Source: Streptomyces globosus
GTDB lineage: Bacteria; Actinomycetota; Actinomycetes; Streptomycetales; Streptomycetaceae
Direction: 5' to 3'
Length of the DNA stretch: 64,000 nucleotides
Assembly: GCF_003325375.1 (NCBI RefSeq)
Contig: NZ_CP030862.1
Location: forward strand, 6,205,501-6,269,500
In this document: positions 10,169 through 18,745 of the stretch, piece after piece
How the letters are laid out: the number at the start of each line of letters is the position of its first letter
How positions within the stretch are numbered: position 1 is the first letter of the stretch
Position numbers and translations under genes: made by a program
Notes under the pieces: generated by a model
Seen by the model: the letters and a program-made list of their open reading frames with translations, nothing else
Database searches by the model: none
Told to the model about the DNA's origin: nothing

Positions 10169-11067
10169 AGGGCGGGCCTCTCGGCTGCGGCGGGCTTGTG
10201 CTCGGCGATGGCGGCGAACTCCTCGACGGTGAGGGACTCGCCGCGGGCCTGCGGGGAGATCCCGGCGGCGGTGAGGGCCGCTTCGGCGGCGGCCGCGGAC
10301 CCGGCCCAGCCGGCGAGTGCGGCGCGCAGGGTCTTGCGGCGCTGGGCGAACGCGGCGTCGACGACGGCGAAGACCTCGGTCCGGCTTGCGGCGGTCGGGA
10401 TCGGCTCGGCCCGCCGGACGAGGGAGACGAGTCCGGAGTCGACGTTCGGCGCGGGCCAGAAGACGTTGCGGCCGATGGCGCCGGCCCGCTTGACCTCGGC
10501 ATACCAGTTCGCCTTGACGGAGGGGACGCCGTACACCTTGCTGCCGGGCTTCGCGGCGAGCCGGTCGGCGACCTCCGACTGCACCATCACGAGGGTGCGC
10601 TGGATGCTGGGGAAGCGCTCCAGCATGGTCAGCAGCACCGGCACGGCCACGTTGTACGGCAGGTTCGCGACGAGCGCGGTGGGCGGCGGGCCGGGCAGTT
10701 CCTCGACGAGCAGGGCGTCGGAGTGGACGAGGGCGAAGCGGTCCTTGCGGCCCGGCATGCGGGCCTCGATGGTGGCGGGCAGCGCCGCGGCGAGGACGTC
10801 GTCGATCTCGACGGCGGTGACCCGGTCGGCCGCTTCGAGCAGCGCCAGCGTCAGCGAGCCCAGGCCGGGGCCGACCTCGACGACGACGTCGTCGGGCCGG
10901 ACGCCGGCGGTGCGCACGATGCGGCGCACCGTGTTGGCGTCGATGACGAAGTTCTGGCCCTTCTGCTTCGTCGGGCGCACGCCGAGCGCGGCCGCGAGTT
11001 CGCGGATGTCGGCCGCGCCGAGGAGGGCGTCGCTGGTTCTGTCGGGCTGCTGCTCTGCGGTGCTCAC
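10165..11067 (-). CDS. rsmA: 16S rRNA (adenine1518-N6/adenine1519-N6)-dimethyltransferase
   Basis: Dimethylates two adjacent adenines in the 3' hairpin of 16S rRNA late in 30S assembly; also known as KsgA, the kasugamycin-susceptibility protein. 300 residues with QNFVID before the SAM-binding motif VVEVGPGLGSLT, the acidic loop AVEIDD, HSDALLV, and catalytic motif IV NLPYN. The GTG start overlaps the rpf stop by four bases (GTGA) and the stop overlaps ispE in the same way, giving a rigid rpf-rsmA-ispE unit. Confidence 0.94.
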   Translation of the reverse strand: MSTAEQQPDRTSDALLGAADIRELAAALGVRPTKQKGQNFVIDANTVRRIVRTAGVRPDDVVVEVGPGLGSLTLALLEAADRVTAVEIDDVLAAALPATIEARMPGRKDRFALVHSDALLVEELPGPPPTALVANLPYNVAVPVLLTMLERFPSIQRTLVMVQSEVADRLAAKPGSKVYGVPSVKANWYAEVKRAGAIGRNVFWPAPNVDSGLVSLVRRAEPIPTAASRTEVFAVVDAAFAQRRKTLRAALAGWAGSAAAAEAALTAAGISPQARGESLTVEEFAAIAEHKPAAAERPAL

Positions 11068-12431
11068 CGGTAAAGCCTACGGCCGCAGTGCGGCCACGGA
11101 CTCGCCCCCCGCTGCACGTACAGCTTCTTGGCCCGGTACGTCTGCTCGCCGCTGGTGGCGTCCTGGGGGCGGCCGCTGCCGCCGAGGCCCTGCCAGGTGC
11201 GGACGTCGAACTGGTAGAGGCCGCCGTACGTGCCGGACGGGTCGGTGGCGTCGGGGCGGCCGCCGGACTCGCACTGGGCGAGGGCCGCCCAGTTCAGGCC
11301 CTCGGCTCCGGCGACGGAGGCGGGCAGGGGCCTGGTGCCGACGCGGACGACCTGGGTGACGGGTTCGCGGACGGTCTCCTCGGTGACGCGGCGGGGCTTC
11401 TGGGCGACGCCGTTGACGGTGCGCAGGGCGTAGGTGACCCGGCGGGCTCCGGGGCGGCCGGCCCGTTCGACGACTTCGGTGCCGGCGAAGAGGTCGGCGT
11501 CCTGGATGCGCTCGGTCTCGAAGGGGATGCGCTCCTCGCGGACCTCGCGGGTGCCGGTGATGCGGAGCACGGTGACGGTCTGCCCGTCGCGGGGGAAGGA
11601 CTCGGGCGGGACGGAGGTGGTGTCCTGTCCGGCGAGGGTGATGCCGGCCTGGCCGAGGGCCTCGCGGACGGTGGCGGCGTTGGTGCGGACGGTGGTCTCG
11701 CCGCCGTCTGCGAGGAAGGTGACACTGCGTTCGGTGCGGACGGCGAGGTCGAGGCCGGAGCGGGGCACGGGGGCGGTGCGGGGGACGGACAGGTGGGCGC
11801 CTTCGACGCGGACGCCGAGTTGGCGCAGGGCGGCTTCGACGGTGCGGGCGGTGGTCCACACCTCGCTGGTCTGCCCGTCGAGGGTGAGGAGCACGGGGCG
11901 CCCGTAGCGGACGGTGATCTCGTCGCCGTCGCCGAGGGCGGCGGCGCGGGCGGGGGCGACGAGGTCGTGGGTGCCGACGCCGAGTCCTTCGGCGGCGAGG
12001 AGTTCGCCGACGTCGTCGGCGAAGGTGTGCAGGGTGCGGGAGCGGCCGTCGACGGTGAGGCGGACGGCCTTGTCGGCGGCGACGAAGGCGGTGGTGCCGC
12101 CGGCGAGGAAGGCGACGACGAGGGCCTGCGGGATGATCCGCCGCCAGGCGGCGGGGCCTGCGGAGGCAGCGGGCGGGGTGGCCGGGTCGGGGTCGGGGGC
12201 GGGGGCCGGCGTCCGGCGGCGGCGTCCGGTGCCCGGCGCGCCGGGGGGCTCGGCGGGTCTGCGGCGGTGGCCGGCGCGGCGGCCTCCGGGTGCGCGGGGC
12301 GCGGGGACGGCCCCGTCGGGGGCGTGCGCGGCGGCCGGGTCGGCAGGGTCGGCCGCTCCGGTGAGGGGGCCGGCGCCGGGGTGCGGTTCGGCATCGGCCC
12401 CGTGGCCCCCGGTGAAAGGTTTCTCGCTCAC
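11064..12431 (-). CDS. rpfB: Resuscitation-promoting factor, RpfB-type (DUF348x3-G5-Rpf)
   Basis: A secreted or membrane-anchored muralytic enzyme that cleaves peptidoglycan glycan strands, linked to dormancy exit and spore germination. About 455 residues: Pro/Arg-rich cytoplasmic start, a signal-anchor helix (QALVVAFLAGGTTAFVA), three DUF348 repeats (KAVRLTVDG, RPVLLTLDG, RSVTFLADG starts), a G5 domain around residues 275-365 (EERIPFETERIQD ... VREPVTQVV), and a C-terminal Rpf lysozyme-like domain with the catalytic Glu388 in CESGG and paired Cys387/Cys449. GTG at 12431 with a GGAG site is preferred to a longer reading. No c-di-AMP (ydaO-type) leader is evident, unlike some Streptomyces rpf genes. 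Confidence 0.86.
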   Translation of the reverse strand: MSEKPFTGGHGADAEPHPGAGPLTGAADPADPAAAHAPDGAVPAPRAPGGRRAGHRRRPAEPPGAPGTGRRRRTPAPAPDPDPATPPAASAGPAAWRRIIPQALVVAFLAGGTTAFVAADKAVRLTVDGRSRTLHTFADDVGELLAAEGLGVGTHDLVAPARAAALGDGDEITVRYGRPVLLTLDGQTSEVWTTARTVEAALRQLGVRVEGAHLSVPRTAPVPRSGLDLAVRTERSVTFLADGGETTVRTNAATVREALGQAGITLAGQDTTSVPPESFPRDGQTVTVLRITGTREVREERIPFETERIQDADLFAGTEVVERAGRPGARRVTYALRTVNGVAQKPRRVTEETVREPVTQVVRVGTRPLPASVAGAEGLNWAALAQCESGGRPDATDPSGTYGGLYQFDVRTWQGLGGSGRPQDATSGEQTYRAKKLYVQRGASPWPHCGRRLYR

Positions 12432-12543
12432 GCCGCTCGCTCCACTGGTCCGGCCCGGCTTCGTCGGGCACGGCACCCTAGCGGAGGGTCCGTCACTCTC
12501 CAAAGCCGGTCGGACACCCAGCGTGTCGGCAGGCGGGGGCGGG

Positions 12544-13416
12544 TCAGTAGCCGAAGGCGCGCGCCGTGTTGGCGGCGATGGCCGTGGCCATGGCGTCCTC
12601 GTCGATGCCGCGGACCGCGGCCATCGCGCGGACCGTCAGCGGAATGAGGTACGGGGCGTTCGGCCGTCCGCGGTACGGCGCGGGGGTGAGGTAGGGGGCG
12701 TCGGTCTCGACGAGGACGAGCTCCGCGGGGGCGGCGGCGAGGGCGTCGCGCAGCGGCTGGGCGTTCTTGAAGGTGACGGTGCCGGCGAAGGACATGTAGT
12801 AGCCGGCGGCGGCGCACTCGCGGGCCATGTCGGCGTCGCCGGAGTAGCAGTGGAAGACGGTCCGCTCGGGGGCGCCCTCCTCGCGGAGGATCCGCAGGAC
12901 GTCGGCGTGGGCGTCGCGGTCGTGGATGACGAGGGCCTTGCCGCGGCGCTTGGCGATCTCGATGTGGGCGCGGAAGGACAGCTCCTGGGCGGCCATGCCC
13001 TCGGGCCCGGTGCGGAAGTAGTCGAGGCCGGTCTCGCCGACGGCCTTGACGTGGTCGAGCGCGGCGAGGGCGTCGATCTCGGCGAGGGCCTCGTCGAGGG
13101 CGGCCTGCCCGCCGCCCGGGCGTGCGCCCTGCCGGGACCATCCGTCGGGATCGCCGAGGACGATGCGGGGCGCCTCGTTCGGGTGGAGGGCGACGGCGGC
13201 GTGGACGTTGTCGTACGCCGCGGCGGTCTCGGCGGCCCAGTGGGAGCCCTTCACGTCGCAGCCCACCTGCACGACGGTCGCCACGCCGACCGAGGCGGCC
13301 CTGGCGAGGCCCTCCTCGACGGTGCCGGCCTGCATGTCGAGGTGGGTGTGCGAGTCCGCCACGGCGACCCGGAGCGGTTCGGGCAGCGGCGGCGGGGTGT
13401 CCTTGGAGGCGCTCAT
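12544..13416 (-). CDS. tatD: TatD-family metal-dependent deoxyribonuclease
   Basis: A 290-residue TIM-barrel hydrolase of the TatD DNase family, involved in DNA end trimming and repair of oxidative damage. Metal ligands are visible: DSHTHLD at the N-terminus, the Glu in AVGETGLDYF, His residues in VIHDRDAH and FHCYSG, and the Asp in LVETDAPYLTP. ANTARAFGY is the usual C-terminus. It starts ten bases after the stop of the upstream zinc-ribbon gene, so the two are probably one transcript, and the rpf-rsmA-ispE unit follows after 112 bp. Confidence 0.92.
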   Translation of the reverse strand: MSASKDTPPPLPEPLRVAVADSHTHLDMQAGTVEEGLARAASVGVATVVQVGCDVKGSHWAAETAAAYDNVHAAVALHPNEAPRIVLGDPDGWSRQGARPGGGQAALDEALAEIDALAALDHVKAVGETGLDYFRTGPEGMAAQELSFRAHIEIAKRRGKALVIHDRDAHADVLRILREEGAPERTVFHCYSGDADMARECAAAGYYMSFAGTVTFKNAQPLRDALAAAPAELVLVETDAPYLTPAPYRGRPNAPYLIPLTVRAMAAVRGIDEDAMATAIAANTARAFGY

Positions 13417-13426
13417 ACGGCCGATC

Positions 13427-13942
13427 TTATGACCGGCGGCGGCGCCCCAGCAGTCGGGCGAAGAAGCCGCGGCGCTCCTCGCCGCCGTCCACCGGCACGG
13501 GTCCGGGGGCGTCGTGGCGGGGTGCGGTGCGGCGGTCGGCGCGCGGCAGGTTCGCGCCGGCCGGGACGGGTCCGGCGATGCCGGGCGAGACCGGGTGGTG
13601 GTAGATGCTGTCCATGGTGCCGCGGACGGTGGACACCTGCCCCTCCCGCATGATCCGCACGACGTGGCTGCCGCAGTTGTGGCAGGTCGGGTTGGACAGC
13701 GGGGAGGGGACGCGCTCGCCGCCCGCCCGGTGGACGATGAAGGGGCGGCCGTGGCCGTCGGTGTGGTGCTCGATCTCGTAGCCCTGCTCCCAGCCGTAGC
13801 CGCACCGCATGCAGGCGAAGGAGTACGCCTCGTGGGCGACGTGGACGCCGGCCGCGGCGGCCGCGGCGGCGCGGGCCGCTGCGGGCGACGGGGCGGGGGC
13901 CGGGACGGGGGCGGCTGCCGGGGTGTCTGCGATCTCGCTCAT
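13427..13942 (-). CDS. Zinc-ribbon protein of unknown function
   Basis: A 171-residue protein: Ala/Pro-rich N-terminus of about 30 residues, then a domain with two CxxC pairs (Cys44/Cys47 in ACMRCGYGW; Cys87/Cys90 in TCHNCG) that should bind one zinc, followed by a basic Pro-rich tail ending GFFARLLGRRRRS. The pattern suggests a small nucleic-acid- or protein-binding zinc ribbon; no catalytic motif is seen. ATG at 13942 with GAGGAG six bases upstream is much better than an earlier in-frame start. It is likely co-transcribed with tatD. I do not recognise a named family. Confidence 0.7.
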   Translation of the reverse strand: MSEIADTPAAAPVPAPAPSPAAARAAAAAAAGVHVAHEAYSFACMRCGYGWEQGYEIEHHTDGHGRPFIVHRAGGERVPSPLSNPTCHNCGSHVVRIMREGQVSTVRGTMDSIYHHPVSPGIAGPVPAGANLPRADRRTAPRHDAPGPVPVDGGEERRGFFARLLGRRRRS

Positions 13943-14102
13943 GCCAGCTCCTCTTGTTCCACTGGTGCCATTGCCAGTGGACGCCTCGCCGGGCGGGAGC
14001 GCATCAGGCCATGTCGAGAATTGGACGGTCCTTGGGCGACTCATGCCCGAGGCGCCCGGTGCGCGGTCCGAGCTTTGCTTTTCAGGTTATCCCTTTACCC
14101 TC

Positions 14103-14996
14103 TTACGGCATCTTTTCGGCCGCGTTCTTTGCCGCGACGACGGCGTCGAACACCTCCCGCTTGGGTAGGCCGGCCTCGGCGGCGACCGCCGCGATGGCCT
14201 CCTTGCGCCGCTCCCCTGCCTCCTCGCGCACCCGTACGCGCCGCACCAGCTCCGCGGCGTCCAGGTCGGCGGGCCCGGCCTCGGGGGCGCCCTCGACGAC
14301 GACGGTGATCTCGCCGCGGACCCCCTCGGCGGCCCACGCGGCGAGGTCGCCGAGCCCGCCGCGCCTGACCTCCTCGTACGTCTTGGTCAGCTCCCGGCAG
14401 ACCGCCGCTCGGCGGTCGGCGCCGAAGGCCTCGGCCATCGCGGCGAGGGTGTCGTCGAGCCGGTGCGGGGCCTCGAAGTAGACGAGGGTGCGCCGCTCGG
14501 CCGCGACCTCGCGGAGCCGGGCGAGGCGCTCTCCGGCCTTGCGCGGCAGGAACCCCTCGAAGCAGAAGCGGTCCACGGGCAGCCCGGACAGGGCGAGCGC
14601 GGTGAGCACCGCGGAAGGCCCGGGCACCGCGGTGACCTTGATGTCCTGCTGCACGGCGGCGGCGACGAGCCGGTAGCCGGGGTCGGAGACGGACGGCATG
14701 CCGGCGTCGGTGACGAGCAGCACCCGCTTGCCGTCCTCCAGCGCCTCGACGAGCTCGGGGGTCCGCTGGGACTCGTTGCCCTCGAAGTACGACACGACCC
14801 GGCCGGTGGTGTGCACGCCGAGCCCCTGGGTCAGCCGGCGCAGCCGGCGGGTGTCCTCGGCGGCGACCACGTCCGCCCGCTCCAGCTCGGCCGCAAGGCG
14901 GGGCGGGGCGTCGGCAAGGTCGCCGATCGGGGTGCCGGCGAGGACGAGCACGCCGTGGGCGGCGGCTCCGGTACGGGTGGGCTGGTCGGTCGTCAC
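14103..14996 (-). CDS. rsmI: 16S rRNA (cytidine1402-2'-O)-methyltransferase
   Basis: SAM-dependent 2'-O-methylation of C1402 in the 16S rRNA decoding centre. 297 residues of the tetrapyrrole-methylase fold: VLAGTPIGDLAD at the start, AAEDTRRLRRL, YFEGNE, LVTDAGMPSVSDPG, AVPGPSAVLTALALSG and the RsmI-specific FEGFLPRK. The C-terminal extension (about 240-297) matches the usual RsmI tail. The start is a GTG at 14996, and the gene is divergent from pmt. Confidence 0.94.
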   Translation of the reverse strand: MTTDQPTRTGAAAHGVLVLAGTPIGDLADAPPRLAAELERADVVAAEDTRRLRRLTQGLGVHTTGRVVSYFEGNESQRTPELVEALEDGKRVLLVTDAGMPSVSDPGYRLVAAAVQQDIKVTAVPGPSAVLTALALSGLPVDRFCFEGFLPRKAGERLARLREVAAERRTLVYFEAPHRLDDTLAAMAEAFGADRRAAVCRELTKTYEEVRRGGLGDLAAWAAEGVRGEITVVVEGAPEAGPADLDAAELVRRVRVREEAGERRKEAIAAVAAEAGLPKREVFDAVVAAKNAAEKMP

Positions 14997-15066
14997 CCGT
15001 CCATCCTCTCAGCCGTCCCGCCCGGCACACGCTCCGGCGGCGGGCAGCACGGCGGAGCGCACTGCC

Positions 15067-15108
15067 ACGGCGCTGTGGATCGCGACCACGGCGCTGTGGA
15101 TCGCGACC
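15067..15108. repeat. 21-bp perfect tandem duplication in the rsmI/pmt intergenic region
   Basis: Two adjacent identical 21-bp units (15067-15087, 15088-15108), each containing CCAC...GTGG, a small inverted repeat. They lie 23 bases before the pmt GTG start and about 70 bases before the rsmI start, so they are candidate regulator sites or a simple slippage duplication. Confidence 0.7.
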
Positions 15109-15130
15109 GGGCGTTCCCTACGATGACCCG

Positions 15131-16897
15131 GTGACCAGTACCGCGACGCCGCCGCCCAGCCCCGCGGGGGCCCCGACCGCCCCGCCGGCGGGCCGGGCAG
15201 AAGAGCCGTCCCCCTGGCTGCGCCGGCTGCGCGGCTTCGGCTACGCGCCGCCCGCCGGAGCGCGCCCGGCAGACGTCCGCGCCCGCCTGGTGCCCCCGTA
15301 CGCCCGCCCGTCCGGGCAGTTGTGGGCGGCGCTGGGCTTCTCCGCGGCAGCGGCGGCGACCTGGCAGCGCGTCATGGCGTGGGCCGGGCCGATCGCGGTC
15401 GCGCTGGTGGCCGGGGTCATGCGGTTCTGGCAGCTGGGCAGCCCGAAGGCCGTGATATTCGACGAGACGTACTACGCGAAGGACGCGTGGGCGACCATCC
15501 GGCAGGGCTACGAGGCGAGTTGGCCCAAGGACATCGACAAGTCGATCCTGGCCAACCCGGACGGGGTGGCCCTGCCGACGGACCCGGGGTACGTGGTGCA
15601 CCCGCCGGTCGGGAAGTGGGTCATCGGGCTCGGCGAGTGGATGTTCGGCTTCGACCCGTTCGGCTGGCGGTTCATGACGGCCGTGCTCGGCACGCTGTCG
15701 GTGCTGCTGCTGTGCCGGATCGGGCGCCGCCTGCTCCGCTCCACGTTCCTCGGCTGCCTCGCGGGCGGACTCCTCGCCGTGGACGGCCTGCACCTGGTGA
15801 TGAGCCGGGCCGCGCTGCTGGACCTGGTGCTGATGTTCTTCGTGCTGGCCGCGTTCGGGGCGCTGCTCGTCGACCGCGACCGGGCCAGGGAGCGGCTCGC
15901 GGCGGCCCTGCCCGTGGACGCGGAGGGCCGTACCCGGCCCGACGCGGTGGTCGCCGAGACGCTGCGGCTCGGCGTGCGCCCGTACCGGATCCTGGCGGGC
16001 GTGTGCCTGGGCCTGGCTTTCGGGACGAAGTGGAACGGCCTGATCACCCTGGCGTTCTTCGGGATCCTGACGGTCCTGTGGGACGCGGCCGCCCGCCGCA
16101 CCGCGGGCGCGGCCGCCCCGTACGCGGCGATGCTGCGCCGGGACGCGCTGCCGGGCTTCGTCTCGACGGTGCCGGTGGCGGTCGCGGTGTACGTCGCGTC
16201 CTGGCTGGGCTGGATCCTCAGCCCGGACGACGGCCGCGGCGGCTACTTCCGCGACTGGGCGGCGAAGCAGGACCAGGACAGCCCGCTGTCGTTCCTGCCG
16301 GAGTGGCTGCGCAGCCTGTGGCACTACGAGACGGAGGTCTACAGCTTCCACGTGGGCCTGACCTCGGGGCACACGTACGACTCGAACCCGTGGAGCTGGC
16401 TGGTCGTCGGCCGGCCGGTGTCGTACTTCTACGAGTCCCCGGAACCGGGCGCGGACGGCTGCCCGGCGACGGAGGCCGGCAAGTGCGCCCGCGAGGTCCT
16501 GGCCCTCGGCACCCCGCTGCTGTGGTGGGCGGGCTGCTTCGCCCTGCTGTACGTGCTGTGGCGGTGGTTCTTCCGCCGCGACTGGCGCGCGGGCGCCATC
16601 GCGTGCGCGGTGGCCGCGGGCCTGCTCCCCTGGTTCAACTACCAGGAGCGCACCATCTTCTACTTCTACGCGGTGGTGTTCGTCCCGTACCTGTGCCTGG
16701 CCCTGGCGATGACCGTGGGCGCCCTCCTGGGCCCGCGGGACTCGACGGAGCGCCGCCGCACGCTCGGCGCGGTGGCGGCGGGCGTCCTCGTCCTGCTGAT
16801 CATCTGGAATTTCATCTATTTCTGGCCGATCTACACGGGCCAGTCGATCCCGATGGACTCCTGGCGCAGCCGCATGTGGCTGGACACCTGGGTCTGA
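15131..16897 (+). CDS. pmt: Protein O-mannosyltransferase (dolichyl/polyprenyl-phosphate-mannose dependent)
   Basis: Transfers mannose from polyprenyl-phosphate mannose to Ser/Thr of secreted proteins at the outer face of the membrane. 588 residues, a GT-C glycosyltransferase with about ten membrane helices. The catalytic DE motif is visible as Asp111/Glu112 in FDETYYAKDAW in the first periplasmic loop; HPPVGKWVIG and GLAFGTKWNG are family segments. The C-terminus GQSIPMDSWRSRMWLDTWV is typical of actinobacterial PMT. The GTG start lies beside a tandem repeat, and a strong hairpin follows. Streptomyces Pmt also influences antibiotic sensitivity and phage phiC31 reception (family knowledge). 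Confidence 0.93.
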   Translation: MTSTATPPPSPAGAPTAPPAGRAEEPSPWLRRLRGFGYAPPAGARPADVRARLVPPYARPSGQLWAALGFSAAAAATWQRVMAWAGPIAVALVAGVMRFWQLGSPKAVIFDETYYAKDAWATIRQGYEASWPKDIDKSILANPDGVALPTDPGYVVHPPVGKWVIGLGEWMFGFDPFGWRFMTAVLGTLSVLLLCRIGRRLLRSTFLGCLAGGLLAVDGLHLVMSRAALLDLVLMFFVLAAFGALLVDRDRARERLAAALPVDAEGRTRPDAVVAETLRLGVRPYRILAGVCLGLAFGTKWNGLITLAFFGILTVLWDAAARRTAGAAAPYAAMLRRDALPGFVSTVPVAVAVYVASWLGWILSPDDGRGGYFRDWAAKQDQDSPLSFLPEWLRSLWHYETEVYSFHVGLTSGHTYDSNPWSWLVVGRPVSYFYESPEPGADGCPATEAGKCAREVLALGTPLLWWAGCFALLYVLWRWFFRRDWRAGAIACAVAAGLLPWFNYQERTIFYFYAVVFVPYLCLALAMTVGALLGPRDSTERRRTLGAVAAGVLVLLIIWNFIYFWPIYTGQSIPMDSWRSRMWLDTWV

Positions 16898-16904
16898 GAC
16901 GGCG

Positions 16905-16944
16905 GCCGCGGGCCCCGGTGCCGGTCGGCGCCGGGGCCCGCGGC
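16905..16944 (+). terminator. Intrinsic terminator after pmt
   Basis: Perfect 14-bp GC-rich inverted repeat (arms 16905-16918 and 16931-16944, 12-nt loop) directly after the pmt stop codon. Confidence 0.82.
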
Positions 16945-17030
16945 TGTTCTCGGCCCGAATCGGAATGTCCGGCTCCCGCAACAACATGCACATGGCACGC
17001 GCACAGCGCGTAAGGTCGTCCGCCGGAGGT

Positions 17031-17048
17031 CCTTGAACGCGTTCAAGG
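17031..17048. promoter_or_regulatory. 18-bp perfect palindrome upstream of the PBP gene (candidate operator)
   Basis: The sequence CCTTGAACGCGTTCAAGG is its own reverse complement. It ends 27 bases before the ATG of the penicillin-binding protein gene. Its TTGAAC-GCGTTCAA form suits a homodimeric repressor of the TetR or MarR type; the regulator is not identified. Confidence 0.5.
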
Positions 17049-17075
17049 GATCGGATGTCCTGGGGAGGGGCGCGG

Positions 17076-18701
17076 ATGAACGGGGCAGGCAAAGGCGCGG
17101 TCGTGGTCGGGGTGTTCCTCGCGATGGTCGGCGGCACGGCGCTCGGGGTGTACACGCTGGTCGACGGCGCCGGCAGCGGCGAGGGGGCGGGCGCCTCGGC
17201 GGCGTCCGCGAAGGGCAGCGGACCCGTCACCGGGGAGGAGGCCGCCCGGACGGCGAAGGCGTTCCTCGCCGCCTGGGCCGCCGGAAGGGACCGCGAGGCC
17301 GCCCGGCTGACGAACAACGCCGCCGCCGCGCAGGCCGCACTGGCCGGCTACCGGGACAGGGCGCACATCGCCAAGGCCGTGTTCACGCCCGGCGCCCCGG
17401 AGGGGGCGGCCGTCCCGTTCACGGTGGCCGCGGAGGTCGCCCACGAGGGCGCCGCGAAGCCCCTCGCGTACGCCTCGAAGCTGACGGTGGTGCGCGGAGA
17501 GACGACCGGGAAGCCGCTCGTCGACTGGCAGCCCTCGGTGGTCCACCCCGAGCTGGGCCGGGGCGAGGAGCTGCGGGCCGGCCCGCCGGCCGCGCCGCCG
17601 GTCAAGGCCGTCGACCGGCGCGGCGAGGAGCTCGACCCGCAGCGGTACCCCTCCCTGCGGCCGGTCCTGGACCAGCTGCGCCGCACGTACGGCGGGAAGG
17701 CGGGCGGGCGGCCCGGCGTCGAGCTGTGGATCGAGCCGGCCTCCCCGGAAGCGCCCCGGCGCACGCTGCTGACGCTGGCCGAGGGCGAGCCGGCGAAGCT
17801 GGAGACGACCCTGGACGCGCGGGTGCAGGCGGCGGCAGAGAAGGCGGTGGCGCGCTACCCCGAGGCGTCGGTCGTCGCGATCCAGCCGAGCACCGGGCAC
17901 GTCCTGGCCGTCGCCAATCACCGCAAGGACGGCTTCAACGCGGCGATGGAGGGCGCCCGCGCCCCCGGCTCCACGATGAAGATCGTCACGGCGGCGATGC
18001 TGATGGACCGCGGCGCGGCAGCGGCGGACCAGCCGGCGCAGTGCACGAAGGAGGTCTCCTGGGGCGGCCGCCCCTTCCACAACCTGCGCGGCTTCGAACT
18101 GCCGGGCGCGGACTTCGCGACGGCGTTCGCCCGGTCCTGCAACACCTCGTTCATCAAGCGCATCAAGACCGTGGACGACGACGGGGCGCTGGCGGAGGAG
18201 GCGCGCGAGGTCTTCGGGATCGGCCTCGACTGGAAGACAGGCGTCCGCTCCGTCGACGGCAGCGTGCCCGAGGCGACCGGAGCCGCGGCGGCGGCCGCGT
18301 ACATCGGGCAGGGCCGGATCACCATGAACCCCCTCACCGTCGCCTCGATCACGGCCACGGCGCGCACCGGGGTGTTCCGGCAGCCGGTGCTGGTCGCGCC
18401 CGGCCTGGACGGACGGCCCCTCGCCCGGGCCGAGCGGACGATGAAGCCGGCGGTGGCACGGCAGCTGGTGCAGATGATGCGGCTGACGGCCGCATCGGGC
18501 ACGGCCGCGCAGACCATGGCGGGCGTACGGGGCTCGGACAAGGGGGCGAAGACGGGCTCGGCGGAGGTCGACGGCGCGGGCAGCCCGGACAGCTGGTTCA
18601 CGGCCTTCAGCGGCGACGTGGCGGCGGCGGCCATGGTGGAGGCCGGCGGCCACGGCGGCGACGCGGCGGGCCCGATCGTGGCGGCCGTCCTCAACCGCTG
18701 A
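17076..18701 (+). CDS. Penicillin-binding protein (class B type transpeptidase)
   Basis: A 541-residue membrane-anchored peptidoglycan transpeptidase. An N-terminal signal-anchor (AVVVGVFLAMVGGTALGVYTL) is followed by an NTF2-like domain (GEEAARTAKAFLAAW ... LVDWQPSVVHPEL, about 50-160) and the acyl-serine transferase domain with all three motifs: S299-T-M-K302, S354-C-N356 and K492-T-G. This order matches the MecA_N/PBP2-like proteins next to ssgE in other streptomycetes and fits a role in septal or spore-wall synthesis (inference from family and context). ATG at 17076 follows a GGGAGG site; a frame start seven codons earlier lacks one. Confidence 0.88.
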   Translation: MNGAGKGAVVVGVFLAMVGGTALGVYTLVDGAGSGEGAGASAASAKGSGPVTGEEAARTAKAFLAAWAAGRDREAARLTNNAAAAQAALAGYRDRAHIAKAVFTPGAPEGAAVPFTVAAEVAHEGAAKPLAYASKLTVVRGETTGKPLVDWQPSVVHPELGRGEELRAGPPAAPPVKAVDRRGEELDPQRYPSLRPVLDQLRRTYGGKAGGRPGVELWIEPASPEAPRRTLLTLAEGEPAKLETTLDARVQAAAEKAVARYPEASVVAIQPSTGHVLAVANHRKDGFNAAMEGARAPGSTMKIVTAAMLMDRGAAAADQPAQCTKEVSWGGRPFHNLRGFELPGADFATAFARSCNTSFIKRIKTVDDDGALAEEAREVFGIGLDWKTGVRSVDGSVPEATGAAAAAAYIGQGRITMNPLTVASITATARTGVFRQPVLVAPGLDGRPLARAERTMKPAVARQLVQMMRLTAASGTAAQTMAGVRGSDKGAKTGSAEVDGAGSPDSWFTAFSGDVAAAAMVEAGGHGGDAAGPIVAAVLNR

Positions 18702-18721
18702 CGGCACCCGTTGAGAGAATA

Positions 18722-18737
18722 TGTAGATCGGTCTACA
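18722..18737. promoter_or_regulatory. Operator-like site upstream of the TetR gene
   Basis: TGTAGATCGGTCTACA: 6-bp inverted arms around TCGG, 8 bases before the TetR ATG. The same motif in inverse orientation lies before the downstream gene at 19348. It resembles the TAGACY-RGTCTA sites of LmrA/YxaF-type TetR regulators, suggesting autoregulation. Confidence 0.7.
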
Positions 18738-18745
18738 GTGGCGCC

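Noticed and set aside
12432..12543. c-di-AMP (ydaO-type) riboswitch before the Rpf gene
   Set aside because: The 112-bp gap to tatD is too short for the riboswitch and lacks its conserved loops.
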